Positions 45,434-54,299 of a stretch of DNA of 64,000 bases are shown here, in pieces. Position numbers and translations under genes: made by a program. Source of the stretch: Bacillota bacterium. GTDB taxonomy: Bacteria; Bacillota; Clostridia; DSM-8532. Where the stretch lies: contig JAEZJF010000013.1 of NCBI GenBank assembly GCA_023415825.1, forward strand, positions 310,001 to 374,000. The letters run 5' to 3'. A model generated the notes under the pieces. It made no database searches. It saw nothing but the letters and a program-made list of their open reading frames with translations, and had not been told where the DNA came from. Each line of letters starts with the position of its first letter. The first letter of the stretch is position 1.

Positions 45434-47569
45434 TTGATAAAAAAGTGGTTCAACCGGAATAAGTCTATTTTTAATAATATTTGCTGCATACTTCTTGTGT
45501 TAATCGTTACAAATTCAAATGAGCCAACCGGGAATGAAACGATGGATGATGGACTAGATTCGATGATACCGGATATTGTTCCTGTCGCCATTTTGTCTTC
45601 AAATGAAAGAGTAGTCAATAACTATGCGGAATTGAAAGATGCTCTTTCGAATGATAACGGTGTCACCACAGTTTACTTTGGTAATGATATAACGATGCAG
45701 ACGACTGGCGTCAGAATCCATCCTAATAAGATCAATGTCGTCATAGACGGTTTCAATCCCCTTGATCCGGATCAAAACCAGCCCTATACCTTGACCGATT
45801 ACAGTTCGGCAACATTTACCGATACCATCTATATTAATGCTGCCGGGCCAAAAACTTTGCTTATGCGGGATTTAACAATTACAGGGAAAAATTACTACGG
45901 TCCTATCAGCGCCTTAGATTCAGCTGCTCTTTCCAGCCTGGTTATCACTTATGAAAGGGTTAGTTATAACGGCCCACAGATTGGTTATCATCGCTACGGT
46001 TTAATCCGCTTTATTGACTGTTCAGTGAGTATTCACGGCAGAAATGGAGGGTCGCCCAATCAGGAGTTTTCAGAAGCAAAGTATCTGATTTTTGAGGGCA
46101 AAAACACAATTGACACTGCAACAAGCAACTACAGCATTTTTTGGCATCCTGTGGGAGGCACATTCAAAATTTCCAATGATTCATCCCTCACTCTCATATC
46201 TGCAAACACTTCAGGCACTTATGGCGTCTTTTATGCCGATGGTTCCGCTTATCGTGTTGATATTGACATCGGAGAATGGGCAGTTCTTGACATGACCATT
46301 TCGGGTGTTGTCGCCCCAACTGGGAATGTTACTTTAAGCAGCCTAACGGTGCAAGAGGGCGGCTCGTTCTATCTTCGGACTACCAAAGCCGTAACTGAAG
46401 CAATACTGGCAATGGGCGGAAACCTAACTGTTAACACGAAAGCCACATTTATTATTAATGGATATGGCAGTGCGGCTTATACCGCAATCGCCCAGAGAAC
46501 CGGTGACATTATAATCAACAAGGATGCCACATTTCATATCATTGCCTCGGGTTCAAGGCTTATAAATTTGTATGGACGGGCACTGATCTGCAACGATCCT
46601 TTAAGTGTATTACTCTACAACACAAGCAGAGATATTGAAGCAACTACTACCGCAGGCAGGGTATATGTTGATGCCCAGCAGATCAATTATTGGGAAACGG
46701 TTTCGGAAGGCGGTTTGGACAATCCTCCGCTTTATGGCTGGAAGAAAGCGGACGGTTCCAACTTTCTGATCGACGGTACGCTCGCTACCGGGTCCGGCGG
46801 TAATTTCAGCAGCCTTTCAAGCAACTATGCCAGCGGTGATTTACCTGAAACTGTGCCAAGCGCTGGGACATTTAGTATGGTAAAAGCACGGGTGCTTGCA
46901 TTCGGAAGGTTGGAACTAATTGTTACTATACCCACCGAGAAATCTGAAAAGATTACCGGTGTTACCGCTCCCGGAGCCATCGTGCGCGTTTCTTTCAGTC
47001 AGCAAGGTATAAATCATACACTTCCAGACGTAACAGCCGATTCCGAGGGAGTTTTTAATGTTAATACGGGCGTACCACTTGAGGCACTAACTGTTATAAC
47101 CGTTAAAAGTAGTTATCAATACTTGACCTCAGCAGCAAATGTTACGGTGAGTAAAAAAGGAACTTTGGAAATTACTGTACCGGATAGAATCGTTTTTATC
47201 GATACCAAGTTGACTCCGGACCTGAAATTGGCAAAACGATTGGATCCGGACTGGCATATAGTAGTATCGGACACCAGAGGGACAGGCAGCGAATGGAGCC
47301 TTTATGCCCAACTCATACAGCCATTGACGCCGTCTGATGATACAAAGCCTGTCTTAATCGATGCGCTGGTTTTTGTAACTAATTCAATAACTCCCCTGAC
47401 TTCCCACAGGTTATTAATATACCACCATGTGAGTTCTTCTGACGATGACGTAAGTAAAATAAATTGGCCAGCAGAACGCGGTATTTTAGTTCAAGCCCCA
47501 ATTAATATGACTTATTCTGGATTAGCTTACACCGCCCAAATTGAGTGGACACTAATAGACGCCCCTTGA
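45434..47569 (+). CDS. Large WxL-domain surface protein with beta-helix-like region
   Basis: About 711 aa. A short N-terminal hydrophobic segment (about residues 12-25) suggests export. The body (about 55-420) looks like a pectate-lyase-type parallel beta-helix with many NLTVNTKATFIINGYG-type turns. Then comes a small beta domain (about 500-575), and the C terminus has the WxL pair GTGSEWSLYAQL (W-S-L) and AQIEWTLIDAP. The TTG at 45434 is 7 bp after GGAGG; an upstream GTG at 45404 lacks a good site. It probably binds glycans or partner proteins; no enzyme activity is proven. Confidence 0.78.
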   Translation: MIKKWFNRNKSIFNNICCILLVLIVTNSNEPTGNETMDDGLDSMIPDIVPVAILSSNERVVNNYAELKDALSNDNGVTTVYFGNDITMQTTGVRIHPNKINVVIDGFNPLDPDQNQPYTLTDYSSATFTDTIYINAAGPKTLLMRDLTITGKNYYGPISALDSAALSSLVITYERVSYNGPQIGYHRYGLIRFIDCSVSIHGRNGGSPNQEFSEAKYLIFEGKNTIDTATSNYSIFWHPVGGTFKISNDSSLTLISANTSGTYGVFYADGSAYRVDIDIGEWAVLDMTISGVVAPTGNVTLSSLTVQEGGSFYLRTTKAVTEAILAMGGNLTVNTKATFIINGYGSAAYTAIAQRTGDIIINKDATFHIIASGSRLINLYGRALICNDPLSVLLYNTSRDIEATTTAGRVYVDAQQINYWETVSEGGLDNPPLYGWKKADGSNFLIDGTLATGSGGNFSSLSSNYASGDLPETVPSAGTFSMVKARVLAFGRLELIVTIPTEKSEKITGVTAPGAIVRVSFSQQGINHTLPDVTADSEGVFNVNTGVPLEALTVITVKSSYQYLTSAANVTVSKKGTLEITVPDRIVFIDTKLTPDLKLAKRLDPDWHIVVSDTRGTGSEWSLYAQLIQPLTPSDDTKPVLIDALVFVTNSITPLTSHRLLIYHHVSSSDDDVSKINWPAERGILVQAPINMTYSGLAYTAQIEWTLIDAP

Positions 47570-47707
47570 CCGGTGTATGATAGGCATCAAAAACTATAAA
47601 ATAGTCAAAAAATTATAACAGACATATAGGCACTAATGAGATAAAATAGGATATGATAAGAAAGAATATGGAAATTGGTTCTTATCGGGTTAGGAAAGTG
47701 GAATACC

Positions 47708-49492
47708 ATGTCGAAGATCAGAGTAATGGCAATAGCTCCTTATAATGGCTTAAGGGAGTTAATAAATGAAATATCCAAAAAATACAGCGATCAGCTAGAA
47801 ATTACTTCAGTTGTAGGAGATCTCTATCAGGGACTGCAGATAGCAAAAACTGCAGAAAAAGAGGGTTATGATATTATTATCTCCCGTGGTGGTACCTCGG
47901 AGATGATCATGAAGGAAGTATCCATTCCAATTATCAACATTGATGTGTCGGGCTATGATTATATGCGCTCCATCAAGATCGCCGAGAACATCCCCGGCCT
48001 GCGTGCAGTTATTGGTTTTTCATACATTATTAAAGGCGCTCGCAGTGTTAATGACCTGCTTCAGACTGACATACACATGTTCAAAGTTCAATCCCAGGAT
48101 GAGATAGACCCGTTGCTGAGACGGTTGAAAAGTGAAGGTTATGGTCTTATTATAGGCGATGTGGCTACCGTTAGCAGGGCGCGGGATATGAATATGAATT
48201 CAATGCTGCTCACATCGGGAGAAGAAAGCGTAAATACCGCATTTTTAAATGCCATAAAAATTTGCGGTGAAATCGATAGATACCGTAAAAAGAGCAATAT
48301 GTTTCAAATGGTGGTTGAAAACAGTATACAGCATTTAGCTGTTTTTTCGGCTCAAAAGGAACTGCTGTATACCAACTTTTCCTTTGATGAATTAGGTGTT
48401 ACAAACGATGACTTTTTAAAGTATTTTGATAATATTGTACTTGTCAACAGACAGGACATCATGCTTCAAAAAGGTTTAAAATGGATATCACTCTGCGGAA
48501 AGTCTCTTAGCATTGATGAAAGACAAAGGATAATAGTTTATTATGTCAATTGCTACACGGCCACAACAAAGGAACACGTCAGAGGCATTTCTTTTCAAAA
48601 CACTCAGGGTACACCGGGAAAGCTGTCCGACTTATTCCCCATAAACGATATTTACAGCGCAAAAACCATTGAAATAGCCGAGGCTTTATGCAGGTGCACG
48701 CTGCCTGTACTTATTACCGGTGCTGAAGGTGTTGGTAAAAGCCGCATGGCTTATGGTATCCACAGGTGCTCCAAAGGTGGCCAAAAGCCTTATGTTGCAG
48801 TTAACTGCCTTGTGGCCAGACCTGAGGGTTGGGAAGAGCTTATTGTTGCTTCGGAAAAGTCTGTTCCTCTTGAAAATGGAGCAACCATCTGTTTTGAAAA
48901 TATACATAAAATGCCTTATAATTGGCAGTGTAAACTGGTAAAATTTCTTGAGGAACCCGAAACAAGCAATAGATACAGGTTTATGGCGACTTCCACGGCA
49001 GAAACAGCTAAACTGGTTGATGAGGGGAAATTCTGTAATAAATTATATAGCTTCTTTTCAAATCTATTGCTTAATCTTCCGGAAATAAGTCAGCAAACCG
49101 TAAATATAAAGAATCCTGTGAACATGTTTATTATTGAGTTCAATTCCAAATTCGGAAAGCAGGTTATTGGTATTAATGACGAGGGGATGAAATTGCTGGA
49201 GAGCTTTCCATGGAAGAACAATTTTAAGGAACTGAAGCAAGTGGTAGCTCAGCTTGTTCTCACTTCAAAAAAACCCTATATCGGCGAAGAAGAAGTAAAA
49301 AATATATTGGAAACCCGCGGAGGGAAAATTGCGAGATCCTCCGGGGTCCTTGAACTGGACGGTACATTGGACGAGATTGAAATAAGGGTAATGCAAAGTG
49401 TGCTTGAATTGGAGAACGGAAATTTAACAAATACCGCAAAGCGTCTGGGAATCGGAAGGAGTACTCTTTGGAGGAAGCTTAATAAATCCTAG
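47708..49492 (+). CDS. PrpR-like regulator with a degenerate AAA domain and Fis HTH
   Basis: About 594 aa. Residues 1-190 form a PrpR_N-type sensor (MAIAPYNGLRELI, DIIISRGGTSEMI, PIINIDVSGYDYMRSI). The middle is an AAA domain with Walker A GAEGVGKS (about 338-345), but the GAFTGA loop that contacts sigma-54 is missing and the Walker B is ICFENI rather than LFLDEI. The C terminus is a Fis-type helix-turn-helix (LTNTAKRLGIGRSTLWRKL). It probably senses a metabolite of the adjacent acid-sugar operon, but may not use sigma-54. The start follows AGGAAAG. Confidence 0.78.
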   Translation: MSKIRVMAIAPYNGLRELINEISKKYSDQLEITSVVGDLYQGLQIAKTAEKEGYDIIISRGGTSEMIMKEVSIPIINIDVSGYDYMRSIKIAENIPGLRAVIGFSYIIKGARSVNDLLQTDIHMFKVQSQDEIDPLLRRLKSEGYGLIIGDVATVSRARDMNMNSMLLTSGEESVNTAFLNAIKICGEIDRYRKKSNMFQMVVENSIQHLAVFSAQKELLYTNFSFDELGVTNDDFLKYFDNIVLVNRQDIMLQKGLKWISLCGKSLSIDERQRIIVYYVNCYTATTKEHVRGISFQNTQGTPGKLSDLFPINDIYSAKTIEIAEALCRCTLPVLITGAEGVGKSRMAYGIHRCSKGGQKPYVAVNCLVARPEGWEELIVASEKSVPLENGATICFENIHKMPYNWQCKLVKFLEEPETSNRYRFMATSTAETAKLVDEGKFCNKLYSFFSNLLLNLPEISQQTVNIKNPVNMFIIEFNSKFGKQVIGINDEGMKLLESFPWKNNFKELKQVVAQLVLTSKKPYIGEEEVKNILETRGGKIARSSGVLELDGTLDEIEIRVMQSVLELENGNLTNTAKRLGIGRSTLWRKLNKS

Positions 49493-49514
49493 AATGAAGG
49501 AAACGATATCACTG

Positions 49515-49572
49515 GAGGGTTGTCCGAAATCTTGACTGATTAAGTCATCATTTTGGGATAATCCTCTTTTTT
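49515..49572 (+). terminator. Terminator after the PrpR-like gene
   Basis: GAGGGTTGTCC (49515-49525) pairs with GGATAATCCTC (49556-49566), using two G-U pairs, with further pairing inside (GACT/AGTC), followed by TTTTTT. It separates the regulator from the acid-sugar operon. Confidence 0.85.
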
Positions 49573-49675
49573 GCGTTAAAAAGCAAAATTCAAAAATGAG
49601 CAAAGCTGAGAATCATTTTATTGTGTCAATATGAAACATAAAGACGTCGAAGTGTACCAAAATGTTAAAATATTG

Positions 49676-49704
49676 TTGACATATTACGATGAACTGTGTA
49701 TATT
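49676..49704 (+). promoter_or_regulatory. Promoter of the acid-sugar operon
   Basis: TTGACA (49676-49681), 17 bp spacer, TATATT (49699-49704): a near-consensus sigma-A promoter 54 bp before the first gene. GATGA-tagag-TCATC just after the -10 is a small inverted repeat that could be an operator. Confidence 0.8.
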
Positions 49705-49757
49705 GATGATAGAGTCATCGGTTAATGTTTCAAATTAAAACAAAGAGGTGCACTAGC

Positions 49758-50804
49758 ATGGAGAATCGTCCTATTCTTGGTATCACAATGGGTGATGTTT
49801 GCGGCTGCGGACCTGAAATAGCAGTTAAATCACTTAATAATCCCCATACTTATGAAAAATGCCGTCCAATAATAATAGGCTCCGCTCCAATGGTTGACAG
49901 AGCTGTCAAACTTCTCAACGTTCCTTTAAAAGTAAATCCTGTAAGCAATATTAGCGATTCGCAGTTCAAATATGGGGTAATTGATGTTTATGACATTCCC
50001 TTGGTCCCTCTTGTTTATAACCCCCCTTATGGAAAAGTGACGGAGGTTGGCGGCCGTTCCGCATATGACGCTGTTGCAAAGGTCATTGAGCTCGCATTGG
50101 CGGATGAAATTGACGCGACCATAACAGGCCCGCTCAATAAGGAAGCCATGAATCTCGCAGGCTTTCACTATAGCGGTCATACTGAAATCTATGCGGATTT
50201 AACCGGCACAAAAGATTATGCAATGATGCTTGCAGACGGTAATCTGCGTGTTGTACATGTATCCACCCATGTATCGCTGCGTGAGGCATGCGACAGAGTG
50301 AAAAAGGAAAGGGTGTATAAGGTTATACATATTGCCTACGAGGCTTGCCTTAATCTTGGAATTGCTAATCCCCGAATTGCAGTTGCAGGCTTAAACCCAC
50401 ATTGCGGTGAGAGTGGATTATTCGGAACCGAGGAGATTGATGAGATCATACCTGCAATAAATAAAGCCAAGGCTGAAGGCCTTAATGTCGACGGACCCAT
50501 TCCCCCGGATACGGTATTCAGTAAGGCCCACGGCGGAATGTACGATATCGTTGTGGTGATGTACCACGATCAGGGACACATACCCTTAAAGGTTCTCGGT
50601 TTTGTTTATGATGAAGACAAAAAACAATGGAAGTCTGTGTCAGGAGTTAATATTACTCTAGGCTTACCCATTATCCGTGTATCTGTAGATCACGGCACAG
50701 CGTTCGGAAAAGCGGGAAAGGGAACCGCGACGGCAGAAAGTCTTGAAAATGCAATAGATTATGGTACAAGGTTTGCAATTGCAAGAAAGAAGGGAAAAAC
50801 CTGA
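49758..50804 (+). CDS. pdxA2: PdxA2-type 4-phospho-tetronate dehydrogenase (PdxA family)
   Basis: 348 aa PdxA-family dehydrogenase. It has GITMGDVCGCGPEIA (about residues 7-21; the family pattern is GITMGDPAGIGPE), NPHCGESGLFG (about 213-223) and YHDQGHIPLKVLGF (about 270-283), with the metal-binding histidines. Next to a DUF1537 kinase it is best read as PdxA2, which oxidises a phosphorylated four-carbon acid sugar (such as D-threonate 4-phosphate or D-erythronate 4-phosphate) with loss of CO2 to DHAP. I set the start at 49758 after AGAGGTG. Confidence 0.85.
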   Translation: MENRPILGITMGDVCGCGPEIAVKSLNNPHTYEKCRPIIIGSAPMVDRAVKLLNVPLKVNPVSNISDSQFKYGVIDVYDIPLVPLVYNPPYGKVTEVGGRSAYDAVAKVIELALADEIDATITGPLNKEAMNLAGFHYSGHTEIYADLTGTKDYAMMLADGNLRVVHVSTHVSLREACDRVKKERVYKVIHIAYEACLNLGIANPRIAVAGLNPHCGESGLFGTEEIDEIIPAINKAKAEGLNVDGPIPPDTVFSKAHGGMYDIVVVMYHDQGHIPLKVLGFVYDEDKKQWKSVSGVNITLGLPIIRVSVDHGTAFGKAGKGTATAESLENAIDYGTRFAIARKKGKT

Positions 50805-50864
50805 TTTATTTATCATTTCCTTTTAAGGTAATACAGCAATTATTGATAAAGGCGGGATAAAAAA

Positions 50865-52151
50865 ATGATAGATACGGCAATAATTGCAGACGACTTGACA
50901 GGTGCATGCGATTCGGGTGTGAAGCTTACAAACCTTGGCTACGAGACTCAGGTTATCATTAATGCCGGCGATACCGAAAGCCTTCAAAAAAACGGAGGTC
51001 ATATATTTTCGATTAACACCGATACCCGGAGTATGAGTCCCGAAGAAGCTTATTTTTGTGTAAAACAAGTGGTTGAGGATATGAAGAAAAATGGAATCAA
51101 CCGGTTTTATAAAAAAATCGACTCTGTATTTCGTGGCAACATAGGCAGAGAAATTGACGCCATGTTTGATGCAATGGATTACCAGATAGCTGTAATAACT
51201 CCTGCACTTCCGGATAACGGGAGAATCATTAAGAATGGCAAGCTCTATGAATGCTCGGAATTTTCACAAGATGAAAAGCACAGCTTGATCATCAAAGATG
51301 TTTTGCATTCGTCATCAGTTCGTCAATGCGGCTCAGTGAACCTTTCGGTCATCAGACAGGGCAAAGAGGCGGTCAAAAGTGAGATAAAAAAACTGTATAC
51401 GGAAGGAAACACCCTCATTCTGCTTGATACGGAGGAAAACTCTGATTTAGAGCTTATATCCAGGGCAATCAGTGAAATTGATCTAAGGATATTGCCTGTT
51501 GGAAGTGCCGGACTAATCAGGTATATTTGGCCTTTATGGGATGATAATGACTGTTACGATGCAAAAATGCAAGTAAATGAAGCCGAAGAGGTCAGGATTT
51601 TATTAGTGGCAGGCTCTATTCATCCGGCCACAATTGCACAGATTCAGATGCTTAACAATCGGGATGATATCAGTATTTATACCTATCCCGTCAAAGATAT
51701 TAACAGTAAAAATGCCAGCGGGAGAGTGGATAGTCTATTGAACTCCATAAAAAGTGATTTTAACGGTAAAACCGGATCCTTGGCAATTGTGGTAACCACC
51801 GAGCGCATACTGAAAAGAGATTTTTCAGATGAAGAGAGAATGATTTATAAGGACATATCCAATCAAATGATTGCTGAAGGTATTGCTGAAATTGCTAATC
51901 AACTGGTGGAACCGTTACGAATAAACAGGTTGATTGCAACCGGCGGAGATATCGCAAGCTATGTGTTCAATAAAGTGGGAATCAGACAAATCAGACTGCT
52001 TGCCGAGCCCATACCTGGAATTGTTGCGGGCATTGCGACCTTGAGCTCAGGCAAAAAGCTGCTGCTTGCCACCAAATCGGGTGGGTTCGGGGATGAGCGG
52101 GCACTTGAAAAGCTAATCAATTATATGTATTCAGCGAAATTCACCAATTGA
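50865..52151 (+). CDS. DUF1537 four-carbon acid sugar kinase (DtnK/OtnK-like)
   Basis: 428 aa ATP-dependent kinase. The N-terminal IIADDLTGACDSGVKL (about residues 6-21) is the DUF1537 signature; FYKKIDSVFRGNIGREI (about 80-96) and the C-terminal IATGGDIASYVFNKVG and EPIPGIVAGIA segments are also typical. It should phosphorylate a tetronate at the 4-position. Working with PdxA2 it fits D-threonate or D-erythronate use. Gene order: pdxA2 - this - DapA-like - alcohol dehydrogenase. Confidence 0.87.
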   Translation: MIDTAIIADDLTGACDSGVKLTNLGYETQVIINAGDTESLQKNGGHIFSINTDTRSMSPEEAYFCVKQVVEDMKKNGINRFYKKIDSVFRGNIGREIDAMFDAMDYQIAVITPALPDNGRIIKNGKLYECSEFSQDEKHSLIIKDVLHSSSVRQCGSVNLSVIRQGKEAVKSEIKKLYTEGNTLILLDTEENSDLELISRAISEIDLRILPVGSAGLIRYIWPLWDDNDCYDAKMQVNEAEEVRILLVAGSIHPATIAQIQMLNNRDDISIYTYPVKDINSKNASGRVDSLLNSIKSDFNGKTGSLAIVVTTERILKRDFSDEERMIYKDISNQMIAEGIAEIANQLVEPLRINRLIATGGDIASYVFNKVGIRQIRLLAEPIPGIVAGIATLSSGKKLLLATKSGGFGDERALEKLINYMYSAKFTN

Positions 52152-52181
52152 AATTATTTTGGGTAGGAGATGGTATACGCA

Positions 52182-53069
52182 ATGTTTGAGGCCAAGGGTA
52201 TCATAACAGCCATGGCAACTCCGTTTTTCGAAGACGAGTCGCTTAATTCAGAAGAATTGCGCAGGCAGGTAGAGCGCCATATTTCAGCGGGAATGGACGG
52301 AATTTTCTGTCTTGGTACCAATGGTGAAAGCTATGCTCTGGATTTTCATGAAAAGGTTGAGGTCATCAGGATTGTAGTAGAGCAGGCAGCAGGAAGAATA
52401 CCTATCTATGCGGGCACGGGATGCATTACAACAAAAGAGACCATAAAGCTTACCCAAAAAGCCAGGGAGCTGGGTGCCGACTGTGCTTCAATCATCTGCC
52501 CTTATTTTGCTGCAAGTACTCAAAACGGGCTTTACAACCATTATGCCCAAGTGGCCCAATCGGTTGATATTCCGATTCTCATCTACAATATGCCGGCCAG
52601 AACCGGTATAAATATGGAATACGCCACTGCCGCAAGTCTTTCTGAAATTCCGAACATTATCGGAATAAAGGACTCCTCCGGAAATTTTGACAATATGCTT
52701 CGCTACATAGAGGAAACAGATGACAATTTTGCTGTACTCTCAGGAAACGATTCCCTTATCCTCTGGTGTCTCATGGCTGGAGGAACAGGTGGGATAAGCG
52801 GCATTGCCAATATCTTTCCTGAGATAATGGAGAGCATATACACATACTGGAAGAATGGTGATTTTATTAATTCGAAAAAAAGCCAGGACTCCATAAGGCT
52901 TATACGTGACTGCCTGAAGCATGGAAACCCCAATTCAATTGTCAAGCGCGCGGCCTATTTCGCCGGACAAGACCTGGGCCCTGCACGAGCTCCATTCAAT
53001 ATCAAGGATGAGAAAATCGACGAGATTTTAAAGAATACGGTTGAAATGTATAAGCAAAGAAGGGGCTAA
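52182..53069 (+). CDS. DapA-family class I aldolase
   Basis: About 295 aa, dihydrodipicolinate synthase/N-acetylneuraminate lyase family. The N terminus has GIITAMATPFFED, GTNGESYAL near residues 44-52, the catalytic Tyr in YNMPARTG (about 136) and the Schiff-base Lys in IIGIKDSSG (about 163). In this operon it is more likely a sugar-acid aldolase or dehydratase than lysine biosynthesis. I set the start at 52182: the ATG at 52170 would sit on top of the ribosome site GGAG. Confidence 0.88.
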   Translation: MFEAKGIITAMATPFFEDESLNSEELRRQVERHISAGMDGIFCLGTNGESYALDFHEKVEVIRIVVEQAAGRIPIYAGTGCITTKETIKLTQKARELGADCASIICPYFAASTQNGLYNHYAQVAQSVDIPILIYNMPARTGINMEYATAASLSEIPNIIGIKDSSGNFDNMLRYIEETDDNFAVLSGNDSLILWCLMAGGTGGISGIANIFPEIMESIYTYWKNGDFINSKKSQDSIRLIRDCLKHGNPNSIVKRAAYFAGQDLGPARAPFNIKDEKIDEILKNTVEMYKQRRG

Positions 53070-53071
53070 AG

Positions 53072-54226
53072 ATGATGCAATACAATTTGAGAATGCCATC
53101 AAGTGTCATTTGCGGGTGCGGAGCAGCCGACGGGCTGGCGTCCATGGTTCAATCCCGGGGTATACGCAATGTCGCAGTATTGGTGGATGCGGGGGCTCTT
53201 AAATCCGGCGCGCTTAATGGAACCCTGAATCAGATTGAGTCGGTGGTTTCTAAGCTGACACTGGTGACTGATATCCCTCCCGAGCCTGAAGACAAGCAGG
53301 TTGTGGCAATCCTTGAACAGGTTAAAGCCTCTGATGCTGAGTTGATCATTGCCATAGGCGGAGGAAGTGTGTTGGATACCGCAAAATTTATTGCGGTAAT
53401 GCTTAAAAACCCCGAATACCAAGCCGATCTGACCAAAAAGGAGCTCATAAAGGTACCAGGAGTTCCCCTTATAGCCGTGCCAACATCAGCCGGTACAGGC
53501 TCAGAGGCGACGCCCAACGCCATTATTCTCATCCCGGACAAAAAGCTGAAAGTGGGTGTTGTGCATGACTACTTTATGCCGCAGCAGGTGGTGCTCGATG
53601 CGCGGCTCACAAGGAGCCTGCCGCCCTCAGTGACTGCATCAACAGGACTCGACGCTTTCTGCCATTGTATTGAGACCTACATATCAAAAAAATCCAATCC
53701 TTTCTCTGATCTATTTGCACTAGAAGGCTTGAAGCTTATTAGTGTCAATTTGTTAAAAGCATATCACGACGGCGATAATATGGAAGCTCGCGAAAATATG
53801 CTTCGAGCGGCTTTTTACGGAGGAGTTGCCATCTCTTGCTCAAGCACGGTGGCGGTTCACGCACTGAGCTATCCGCTCGGAGGAACCTACAGGATACCCC
53901 ATGGTATTTCAAATGCCATTCTTCTGCCCTATGTCATGAAATTCAATATGGACGCTATTCCCGATAAAGTTTACCCTATTGCAAATGCTGTGGGTATAGA
54001 CGCTGCGGGCTTATCTGTTGATGAAGCCGGTAAAAAGGTTATCGAAGCAATCTTCAATCTTGTGCGTGAGGTTAACATCCCCAATAATCTTGAAAAATAT
54101 GGTGTAACAAAGGATGATCTGGACTTCCTGACCAAGTCGGCGAGCGAGGTGCGCCGTTTGCTTGACCAAAATCCCAAGGATATGTCCCTCGACGACATTA
54201 GCTCCATTTATAAGCAGCTTTTATAA
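53072..54226 (+). CDS. Iron-containing alcohol dehydrogenase
   Basis: 384 aa group III (Fe-dependent) dehydrogenase. GGGSVLDTAKFIA (about residues 96-108) and TSAGTGSEATPNAI (about 138-151) form the nucleotide site; the metal residues are the Asp and His in TGLDAFCHCIE (about 191-201), the His in AVHALSYPLGGTY and the His in IPHGISNAILLPYVMKFN (about 275-292). It probably reduces the aldehyde made by the aldolase step. It is 2 bp after the DapA-like gene. Confidence 0.88.
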   Translation: MMQYNLRMPSSVICGCGAADGLASMVQSRGIRNVAVLVDAGALKSGALNGTLNQIESVVSKLTLVTDIPPEPEDKQVVAILEQVKASDAELIIAIGGGSVLDTAKFIAVMLKNPEYQADLTKKELIKVPGVPLIAVPTSAGTGSEATPNAIILIPDKKLKVGVVHDYFMPQQVVLDARLTRSLPPSVTASTGLDAFCHCIETYISKKSNPFSDLFALEGLKLISVNLLKAYHDGDNMEARENMLRAAFYGGVAISCSSTVAVHALSYPLGGTYRIPHGISNAILLPYVMKFNMDAIPDKVYPIANAVGIDAAGLSVDEAGKKVIEAIFNLVREVNIPNNLEKYGVTKDDLDFLTKSASEVRRLLDQNPKDMSLDDISSIYKQLL

Positions 54227-54241
54227 CTCTCTGGATCTATT

Positions 54242-54262
54242 TGTCAACTTAAACAGTTGACA
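54242..54262. repeat. Inverted repeat between dehydrogenase and binding-protein genes
   Basis: TGTCAACT and AGTTGACA (54242-54249 and 54255-54262) are perfect 8-bp arms around TAAAC. There is no T tract, so it could be an operator or a transcript-protecting hairpin in front of the importer genes; the TTGACA inside has no good -10. Confidence 0.5.
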
Positions 54263-54299
54263 TAAATGATATTACCCATAATAACAAGGAGGGATTTTA

